A program made the position numbers and the translations under genes. Shown here one piece after another: positions 1 through 5,500 of a DNA stretch of 9,255 nt. The DNA is taken from NCBI GenBank assembly GCA_964519365.1, contig CAZFHP010000059.1, positions 1 through 9,255 on the forward strand. Reading direction: 5' to 3'. Under the pieces are notes generated by a model. It was not told where the DNA came from. It worked only from the letters and a program-made list of their open reading frames with translations, and ran no database searches. Every line of letters begins with the position of its first letter. Within the stretch, counting starts at the first letter, position 1. This DNA is from CAZFHP01 sp964519365 (lineage in GTDB: Bacteria; Babelota; Babeliae; Babelales; RVW-14).

Positions 1-36
1 ATCATGCGTGCTTTTTTTAATTTTTTAAAATCATGA
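1..36 (+). CDS. Possible C-terminal end of an upstream gene (partial)
   Basis: The frame is open from the left edge and reads IMRAFFNFLKS before a TGA at 34-36. That TGA overlaps the ATG at 33 of the next gene in an ATGA arrangement, which is typical of translational coupling. The next gene has no Shine-Dalgarno sequence in the T/A-rich bases before its ATG, which fits coupling. Only about 11 codons are visible, so this could also be chance. Confidence 0.25.
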   Translation: MMRAFFNFLKS

Positions 37-890
37 ACAAAACATATATTTTTTCTCTCGCATTTTTTTTAATCACATGTTTAAGCGCTTGTTCATGCTC
101 ACACAAAACACATAAAAATATGACCCTAAAACAAAATAATCCAAAAGAATCTATTGCTATTTTCGCACACGGCCTGGGCGGCGACGCTGACCAGCGTATC
201 TATTATCACGATACTATTGGCTGCCCAATCGTTGGGCAAAACGGCCCCGAGTGGGATCGTACAAAATACGGGCATAATATTGGCCCACAACAATCGTGTT
301 TAGCTCAAGAAGACGATATATTCGTAATAACAAAGCAAATTAAAAAATATACCCAAGAAAATAAAAATATTATTTTATTTGGCGTTAGCAAAGGCGCCGC
401 AACCATGATCAATACAATAGCCTGGCTTGCAACACATAATCCAGATTTATTAAAAAATATTAACGCAGTTATTCTTGAGTCCCCGTTTGCGTCTGTAGAA
501 AAAGTCGTTGCTCGCATCGTTGGGATTAATTTTGACGAACAAACTAAACACACAAACAAAAGTATCGCTCACGAATATTTTCCCAACTATAATCCCGAGA
601 ATATTACGCCCATAAAATCTGTTACAAGTATGTGGGACACTGTAAATCGTAATCTTGTTATCGTCTTTGTACATTCCAAGCAAGATAAGCTTATAGATAT
701 TACTGATTCTCAGCTCTTACACGGCACTCTCAAGCAAAAAAACTTTAAGAATCTCTACTTAATCGAAGCACAAACGGGCCAACATGCCAATATCTTCTGG
801 GGGCCTGACCGTAAGCATATTTTAGAAAAATTACACGAGATATATCGCAAGCACAACTTGCCCATACAGCCCGGCCCAAAGCAATCTTAA
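33..890 (+). CDS. Lipoprotein alpha/beta hydrolase
   Basis: This is a 285-aa predicted hydrolase of the alpha/beta-hydrolase fold, probably an esterase, lipase or peptidase-like enzyme anchored in a membrane. The first 20 residues form a lipoprotein signal with a hydrophobic core (about 5-16) and the lipobox L17-S18-A19-C20, so C20 should be lipidated. The fold's landmarks are in order: an oxyanion-type His-Gly (H46-G47, in FAHGLGG), the nucleophile elbow G117-V-S119-K-G121, an acid at D218 (HSKQDKLID) after a beta strand, and the catalytic His H251 (TGQHANIFWG) near the C terminus. The triad is therefore complete and the length is normal for a single-domain hydrolase. The substrate cannot be told. 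The start is the first ATG, which overlaps an upstream stop. An 88-bp gap with promoter-like bases separates it from the next gene, so it is probably a separate unit. Confidence 0.85.
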   Translation: MNKTYIFSLAFFLITCLSACSCSHKTHKNMTLKQNNPKESIAIFAHGLGGDADQRIYYHDTIGCPIVGQNGPEWDRTKYGHNIGPQQSCLAQEDDIFVITKQIKKYTQENKNIILFGVSKGAATMINTIAWLATHNPDLLKNINAVILESPFASVEKVVARIVGINFDEQTKHTNKSIAHEYFPNYNPENITPIKSVTSMWDTVNRNLVIVFVHSKQDKLIDITDSQLLHGTLKQKNFKNLYLIEAQTGQHANIFWGPDRKHILEKLHEIYRKHNLPIQPGPKQS

Positions 891-901
891 AACAAAAAAT
901 C

Positions 902-931
902 TTGACTCTAAAAAAATAATCTCTGTACGCT
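902..931 (+). promoter_or_regulatory. Candidate sigma70-type promoter for the binding protein/channel pair
   Basis: TTGACT (902-907) is a good -35 box. The best -10 at suitable spacing is a weak TACGCT (926-931, 18-bp spacer). The placement fits a separate transcript for the genes at 979-3269, with a start near the palindrome at 934-947. The poor -10 keeps confidence low. Confidence 0.3.
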
Positions 932-933
932 TG

Positions 934-947
934 TTCTAACGTTAGAA
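934..947 (+). promoter_or_regulatory. Perfect 14-bp palindrome, operator-like
   Basis: TTCTAACGTTAGAA is its own reverse complement and has no loop, which favours a dimeric protein-binding site over an RNA hairpin. It sits 31 bp before the GTG start of the binding protein, just after the candidate -10 box, where a repressor could block transcription. The regulator is unknown and no regulator gene is in the window. Confidence 0.4.
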
Positions 948-968
948 TTTTATCAAAAAAATAATCTT

Positions 969-974
969 GGAGAG
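969..974 (+). promoter_or_regulatory. Ribosome binding site that sets the GTG start at 979
   Basis: GGAG (969-972, within GGAGAG) lies 6 nt before GTG 979. A TTG at 967-969 in the same frame would make the protein 4 residues longer, but it overlaps this Shine-Dalgarno sequence, so GTG 979 is the better start. Confidence 0.65.
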
Positions 975-978
975 AAAC

Positions 979-2160
979 GTGAAGCGTACTATTTTTTTTA
1001 TCAAAAGTTTTTCTATCAAAAGTTTTTTTCACGCAAGCTTTTTCAAAACAAGCCTACTTCTTTTTGTGACACTTTTTTTTAGCTCCGCAATACACAACAA
1101 GAAAAAAGAAGTCACGATAAGCATAAACCCAAAAAAAGAAATCGTCTTTGGACAGTCTGGTATATTTTCAGGATCGTTTAAACTATACGGATCGATTATC
1201 AAAAACGCAATTAACGTGTACTTTGAAAAAATAAACAAAACAGGCGGCATTCGCGGCAAAAAACTTCGTTTGATAAGCTTAGACGACGGGGGAAGTCCCG
1301 TTAAAGCAGAGCAAAATATAAGTAAGCTTAAAAAACATGGCGTTACAATGTTTTTGGGAAACATGGGAACTCGAAGTATTTTAAAAGTTCTTCCACAAAT
1401 ACAATCAAAAGAAATAGCTATGTTTTTCCCGTGGGCCGGAAACGATCAATTTAGAAACCCAGAGCTTACCAATATTATTAATGGCCCAGGGTTACTGCAA
1501 GCGCAATTAGAGCAACTTGTAACGCATATCGTAGATAATATTAGGCACAAAAAAATCGCCATCTTTCACGCCGACGATAGCTTTTCGTCAGGGGCAGCAA
1601 AAGATCTGAAAAAAGAACTCGAAAAACATATGATCAAGCCAACAATAACAGCATCATATAATCGTTACACGCTCGATATAACCAAACAAGCAGATAAAAT
1701 AATTAACACAGACCCTAAGATAGTTATTTGTATTAGTACCAGCATGCCAGCTGTTAGATTAATCGATAGATTTTTTGAAATGGGCCATTATGCAACATCG
1801 TTTTTCGGCATCGACTCAACACTCTTTGCTGGCAATATGCTTAAAACCAAAGGCGCTGATTTTTATTACACATCTGCTGTTCCAAGTATTAAAGACGACA
1901 CAAAAATCGCCCAAGAATATCGCGAAGACATCAAAAAAATCATGCCAAAAGAAGTTCCTAATGTTCTCTCGTTTATGTATTACATAAGTGCAGCGATTAT
2001 TGTCGATGCACTGAAAAAAATCGACGGACCGATAACACAAGAAAAAATCATTGAACACATCCAAGCCATGCAAAAGTATAACCTAAACGGCTTTACGGTA
2101 AACTTTAACGATCAAAATCGTCATGCCTTTGGCGAAGAAATATCGATTATAAAGGGATAA
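979..2160 (+). CDS. Periplasmic binding protein, type I (branched-chain amino-acid class)
   Basis: This 393-aa exported solute-binding protein belongs to the LivJ-like type I periplasmic binding fold (two Rossmann-like lobes), which usually binds amino acids or similar small molecules. A signal peptide covers about residues 1-37: a long basic and aromatic n-region, the core LLLFVTLFF, and a likely SPase I site S35-S36-A37. There is no lipobox, so it should be soluble in the periplasm. Family features include the first strand FGQSGIFSG (57-65), the motif NKTGGIRGKKLRL (86-98) followed by DD, FLGNMGTRS (125-133), and a second-lobe strand KKIAIFHADDSFSSG. The length is normal. The channel gene starts 2 bp after its stop and has its own Shine-Dalgarno sequence inside the end of this gene, so the two are surely co-transcribed. 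No permease or ATPase gene accompanies it, which is unusual for an ABC transport component. The ligand is not known. Confidence 0.88.
   Translation: MKRTIFFIKSFSIKSFFHASFFKTSLLLFVTLFFSSAIHNKKKEVTISINPKKEIVFGQSGIFSGSFKLYGSIIKNAINVYFEKINKTGGIRGKKLRLISLDDGGSPVKAEQNISKLKKHGVTMFLGNMGTRSILKVLPQIQSKEIAMFFPWAGNDQFRNPELTNIINGPGLLQAQLEQLVTHIVDNIRHKKIAIFHADDSFSSGAAKDLKKELEKHMIKPTITASYNRYTLDITKQADKIINTDPKIVICISTSMPAVRLIDRFFEMGHYATSFFGIDSTLFAGNMLKTKGADFYYTSAVPSIKDDTKIAQEYREDIKKIMPKEVPNVLSFMYYISAAIIVDALKKIDGPITQEKIIEHIQAMQKYNLNGFTVNFNDQNRHAFGEEISIIKG
1000..1029 (+). repeat. 15-bp tandem repeat in the signal-peptide coding region
   Basis: Two copies (1000-1014 and 1015-1029) differ at one base. They encode IKSFS followed by IKSFF, and the next five residues, HASFF, look like a decayed third copy. 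The repeat lengthens the basic n-region of the binding protein's signal peptide and probably arose by replication slippage. Confidence 0.6.
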
Positions 2161-2162
2161 TC

Positions 2163-3269
2163 ATGGACCAAACTGTTAAAACGTCTTTTCAAAAATTTTT
2201 AGAAAAAGCAACGTCTACGAAATACAAAATTCTGGCAATAATAGTCACATCAATCTGTGTATCACTTCTTTTAAAATTCGAGTACCGAAAAGAAATATAC
2301 CCAGAAGAAATTCCAGCAATTTTAGAACAAAGCGATCAAGTAAAAAAACTTGCATCAAACGTTACTGTTGGTATTCACATTAATACGTTTCCACAGTTTT
2401 CTTTTACGCAAGGCGACTTTAGTATGGATGCCATTATCTGGTTTCGTTTTCCAAAAGCAACTGAAACTCTTGATACAATCGACAATTTTGTGATACACAA
2501 CAGTCAGTTTGTCTCAAAAGACAAGATGCTCTATAAATCCCCGCCCATTATTAAAGTACTTAAAGACGACGTGCTTATCGCATTTCATATTCAGGCAAAA
2601 TACAAGACAACGCTTGAATACAAAAAATTCCCAATCGGCGACCATAGACTTAATTTTATTTTGATAAACAAAAGCGTTACGTCACGAGAACTTGTGTTTA
2701 ATACGTCAGGCGAAAACATAACGCTTTCTAACGACATCATGGTCGATGACTGGAAACCAAAAAAGACATTTGCCAAAGGCGGCTATATCAAATCGATTTT
2801 AAATCCAAAAGACTCAGACATGGAAATCGACCACCCATGCGCCGTCTTTTCTATAGATTTTGAAAGTATCGGCGGTCGCAGCTTAATCTCTCTTTACTTC
2901 CCACTCTTTGTCGTGTTCTTTATTGGGCTTCTATCGCTCTTAATTAATATCTTCGATTTAACAAGACTTGGCATGATCGCATCGTCTTTGCCCATGCTCG
3001 TATTATTTAGATTAGTCATAGAAAGCATCTCACCCCACGTTGCCTACCCAACACATATCGACTTTGTTTACTATGCCCTTGTGTTCTTGTCGCTCATAAT
3101 ATTATTTATTCAGATGTACGTTATACTCGAGGGCCAGAACGTAAAAGACTCTGAAGACAAAGTTCTCAAAAAACGTGTCGCAAGCCGTCTTGAAAATATC
3201 AATACTGCTTCGTTTTACACGATACTTTTGAGCATAATACTCTTGATGGTCTATAATTTCTTGCGATAA
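2163..3269 (+). CDS. Pentameric ligand-gated ion channel (Pro-loop receptor family)
   Basis: This 368-aa protein matches the plan of GLIC/ELIC-type channels. An N-terminal hydrophobic segment (22-38) precedes an extracellular beta-sandwich of about 65-236, then four membrane helices: M1 about 239-264 with the conserved Pro (P247), M2 about 268-287, M3 about 299-322 and M4 about 350-367. The sandwich has the W-x-R strand (IIWFRF, 91-96), the Pro-loop FPIGDHRL (156-163, where family members have PFDxQ) and VDDW (194-197) at the position of GLIC's GW. The M2-M3 stretch ESISPHVAYPTHID matches the family's E..LP..pYlT pattern. It should assemble as a pentamer in the inner membrane with its ligand domain in the periplasm. 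AAGGGA with 6 nt spacing precedes the ATG, inside the end of the binding-protein gene. Oddities: the N-terminal segment has no clear cleavage site, and M2 lacks the -2' Glu of GLIC. Ligand and ion selectivity are unknown. The assignment rests on a motif comparison from memory. Confidence 0.82.
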   Translation: MDQTVKTSFQKFLEKATSTKYKILAIIVTSICVSLLLKFEYRKEIYPEEIPAILEQSDQVKKLASNVTVGIHINTFPQFSFTQGDFSMDAIIWFRFPKATETLDTIDNFVIHNSQFVSKDKMLYKSPPIIKVLKDDVLIAFHIQAKYKTTLEYKKFPIGDHRLNFILINKSVTSRELVFNTSGENITLSNDIMVDDWKPKKTFAKGGYIKSILNPKDSDMEIDHPCAVFSIDFESIGGRSLISLYFPLFVVFFIGLLSLLINIFDLTRLGMIASSLPMLVLFRLVIESISPHVAYPTHIDFVYYALVFLSLIILFIQMYVILEGQNVKDSEDKVLKKRVASRLENINTASFYTILLSIILLMVYNFLR

Positions 3270-3297
3270 GAAGCAAACCTCTTTCTTGATTTTTTTG

Positions 3298-3303
3298 TAT
3301 AAT
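3298..3303 (+). promoter_or_regulatory. Candidate -10 box for the propeller-protein genes
   Basis: A perfect TATAAT lies 73 bp before the ATG at 3376, in the 106-bp gap after the channel gene. No good -35 box is found 16-18 bp upstream (the bases there are around AAACCT). It is therefore only a possible promoter. No convincing terminator for the channel gene is seen in this gap. Confidence 0.35.
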
Positions 3304-3328
3304 CTGAAAAACTAAATCTGAAAAACTA
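3301..3328 (+). repeat. Perfect 14-bp tandem repeat in a leader
   Basis: AATCTGAAAAACTA occurs twice without a gap (3301-3314, 3315-3328). The first copy begins inside the TATAAT box, so the repeat would lie at the transcript start. A 10-bp AT palindrome, AAAATATTTT (3329-3338), follows directly. Confidence 0.6.
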
Positions 3329-3375
3329 AAAATATTTTATCAGGCTTCATACAAAAAAGAGAAAAGGGATTTTTA

Positions 3376-5412
3376 ATGAAGACCACAAAAAATATTATTT
3401 TCAAAACAATTTTATTATGCCTAAGCTTACTTGCATATTATCATACATACGATATACACGCAGCATCACTTGATGGGACAAGTAACCCCGTCTGGCAGAC
3501 AACACAATGGGCATCTGCTAATGGTGACAGTGCCTTGGGATACGTAAAATTCTTAAAGGGCTTCGATATTCCAGCAGGAGCATCAGTAACGCTTGAAACA
3601 AGCAAAAGCATCGATGGGCCTGTCGATCTTAACGACTTTGGCACGTTAATCTTGCAGCGCCATCTTACGCTAGCGCCAGATATTATTCTTGAAAACGGCG
3701 GTACAATAGATGGCCGTGCACATGATATTATTCTCGAAGGCAATCTAACAATCCCAGAGGGCAAGAACTTACATATTACATCGACAACTGCTATCGACGG
3801 CAATGGCAATACTCTCTATCTTGAACCACATGCTAATATTAGCGTCGATAATAACGTAACGCTTACGTTACGAAACATGCGCGTCAAAAACACACGTAAT
3901 AATTTAGCCAATCCAATTATTCGTCCCTCCGGGCACCGGGCACATATTGCATTACAAAACGTCGAGCTCGCACTAGCTGACGATTTTATCTTTCGCGACG
4001 GCCAACTATTTATTAACGACGACGTTCTTGTAACAGGATCGTCTGTGTTCTCATATCGCTCAACACAAGAAAGTTATATCTGCGACGCAAGTACACTAGG
4101 CTTTGATAAAAATACGACTTTTTTTTATTATCCAAGCACGACTGATAATCACTTGATTCAAATGCAAAACAGAACATCGACGCTTTATTTTGATAGCGCG
4201 ACGTTGCTCACAACACATGTGGGCATGCGCTTAAGTCACGGGACATTGTGCTTCGATAATAGCGTAACACTTAGCAGTGCTGCACAGACAGCAATCACGT
4301 CATTAACATTACCAGCATCAACAGCAGCGTTAGTTACAGATGTTAATGCAGTTGCATGGAGCCCTGATGGCCGGCATGTAGCAATAGGAGCGTCAAAAGG
4401 CACAGGGGTAGAACAAGGTGTTTATAGTTTTGATGGTTCAACATTAACGTTAGTAGCTTCGCAAGCTTCAATAGGAGGTAATGTTAATGCACTGTCATGG
4501 AGTCCGGATGGACAATATGTAGTATTTGTAATGAGTAGTGCTGCTGGCACGGAAGTACACATTCGTCGATTTACAAGTTCATCTTTATCAACGGTTCATA
4601 ATTTTTCCCCTGCAAATGCAACTATAAATTCTGTTGCATGGAGCCCAGATGGGAAGTATCTAGCGATAGCACAAAATACAGCGACAGGAGATGAAGTTCT
4701 TGTTTATTCATTTGATGGCTCGTCAGCAACATTAACAGGGGCAAGTGCAAGTGATAACAGTAAGAACGCGCATTGTGTTGCCTGGCACCCGAATGGGAAT
4801 TATTTAGCAATTGGGTGGGCAACGGGAACGGGTTATGAACTTCGTGTTTATAGTTTCGATGGTTCATCATTAACACCTATTGATGGGACAACGGCTATAG
4901 GTGGCAATGTTTATTCTGCGTCATGGAGTCCTGATGGGCAATACATAGCTGTTGGGATAGGGAATGCTGAAACTTCTGAATTACAGGTTTATAGATTTAA
5001 TGGTTCTTCTGTATCTATTATTCAAGGCATTTCTCCATCAAACGTAGATATTAATTCCGTTGCATGGGCGCCTGATGGGAAATATCTTGCAATTGGAACA
5101 AATTTAGCTGCAAACGAAATGTACGTTTATTCGTTTGATGGAACATCTATTTCGTCATCTATCGTAACATTAAATCTTGATGAAAATATTAAATCTGTTT
5201 CATGGCGGCCAGATGGCAAGTATTTAGCATTAGGAACAACAGGAGATAAACTTTACGTATATCGAGTTAACTATCTCTACGACACGTCACCACAAACATT
5301 TGATACCGGTATAATCTTTGGTGATAGTTCACAAACAAATGGCGACTTAGATATAAAAGTACTCGCAGGCACCCATGTTAAAATACATGGCTTTGTAACA
5401 CACGATACATAA
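3376..5412 (+). CDS. Secreted beta-helix stalk plus seven-bladed propeller protein (paralogue 1)
   Basis: This 678-aa exported protein has no recognised enzymatic motif. A signal peptide (core TILLCLSLLAYY, about 11-22) ends at a likely SPase I site after A29 (DIHA). Residues 30-300 are rich in short regular strands of the type 'NLHITSTTAIDGNGNTLYLE', suggesting a right-handed beta-helix or similar stalk. Seven WD40/PD40-like blades follow, with the WSPDG-type tryptophans at 328, 375, 422, 470, 517, 564 and 610 (46-48 residues apart), each ending in a strand like LRVYSFDG. The last 38 residues (FDTGIIFGDSSQ, then LDIKVLAG) look like a resumed stalk strand pair. Start choice: AAGGGA lies 6 nt before ATG 3376. 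The next gene is a paralogue with about the same order of parts. A role as a surface or secreted binding protein is inferred from the architecture alone. Confidence 0.85.
   Translation: MKTTKNIIFKTILLCLSLLAYYHTYDIHAASLDGTSNPVWQTTQWASANGDSALGYVKFLKGFDIPAGASVTLETSKSIDGPVDLNDFGTLILQRHLTLAPDIILENGGTIDGRAHDIILEGNLTIPEGKNLHITSTTAIDGNGNTLYLEPHANISVDNNVTLTLRNMRVKNTRNNLANPIIRPSGHRAHIALQNVELALADDFIFRDGQLFINDDVLVTGSSVFSYRSTQESYICDASTLGFDKNTTFFYYPSTTDNHLIQMQNRTSTLYFDSATLLTTHVGMRLSHGTLCFDNSVTLSSAAQTAITSLTLPASTAALVTDVNAVAWSPDGRHVAIGASKGTGVEQGVYSFDGSTLTLVASQASIGGNVNALSWSPDGQYVVFVMSSAAGTEVHIRRFTSSSLSTVHNFSPANATINSVAWSPDGKYLAIAQNTATGDEVLVYSFDGSSATLTGASASDNSKNAHCVAWHPNGNYLAIGWATGTGYELRVYSFDGSSLTPIDGTTAIGGNVYSASWSPDGQYIAVGIGNAETSELQVYRFNGSSVSIIQGISPSNVDINSVAWAPDGKYLAIGTNLAANEMYVYSFDGTSISSSIVTLNLDENIKSVSWRPDGKYLALGTTGDKLYVYRVNYLYDTSPQTFDTGIIFGDSSQTNGDLDIKVLAGTHVKIHGFVTHDT
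3463..4302 (+). repeat. Stalk-coding region duplicated at about 5654-6470
   Basis: The DNA and protein of this stalk are closely repeated in the next gene (residues 30-300 here against 52-321 there). Long identical runs include IDGNGNTLYLEPHA and VLVTGSSVFSYRSTQ. A more distant copy lies at about 8253-8760 in the third gene. This shows tandem gene duplication; similarity is much weaker in the propellers. Confidence 0.8.
4336..5265 (+). repeat. Array of seven propeller-blade repeats (paralogue 1)
   Basis: There are seven degenerate repeats of 138-144 bp, each encoding a blade around [AS]W[SHAR]P[DN]G-x-[YH]-[LVI]. Variants include WHPNG (blade 4), WAPDG (blade 6) and WRPDG (blade 7). Seven is the count needed to close a typical WD40-type ring. 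Confidence 0.85.
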
Positions 5413-5427
5413 CACATGATAACAAAA

Positions 5428-5445
5428 AAACTTGACAAAAAGTTT
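5428..5445 (+). promoter_or_regulatory. Perfect -35 box inside a small inverted repeat
   Basis: TTGACA (5432-5437) is an exact -35 consensus. It lies in AAACTT-GACAAA-AAGTTT, a 6-bp inverted repeat with a 6-nt centre. The bases at -10 distance (around GTAAGT, 5456-5461) are poor, so promoter activity is uncertain. There is no T-run after the inverted repeat, so it is not a terminator. It may give the second paralogue its own transcript or control. Confidence 0.35.
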
Positions 5446-5500
5446 GTGAATGTGAGTAAGTAAAGAAACTTAAAAAAAATAAAAAGAGGGAGAGCAGTTT

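Noticed and set aside
222..238. Perfect 7-bp hairpin (TGCCCAA-TCG-TTGGGCA) inside the hydrolase gene
   Set aside because: It lies in conserved coding sequence with no T-run and no positional reason to act; probably a chance result of codon choice.
967..978. TTG at 967 as the start of the binding protein
   Set aside because: It overlaps the GGAG Shine-Dalgarno sequence that is well spaced for GTG 979.
745..1032. Minus-strand ORF of 95 codons across the hydrolase/binding-protein gap
   Set aside because: It is antisense to two better supported genes, has a low-complexity Phe/Lys-rich product and shows no recognisable family.
3258..3296. Terminator after the channel gene (TTCTT-GCGAT-AAGAA followed by a T-run)
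   Set aside because: The stem is only five AT-rich pairs, overlaps the stop codon, and the T-run begins about 18 nt later.
5428..5445. Rho-independent terminator after paralogue 1
   Set aside because: The inverted repeat is AT-rich with no following T-run, and it contains a perfect -35 box.
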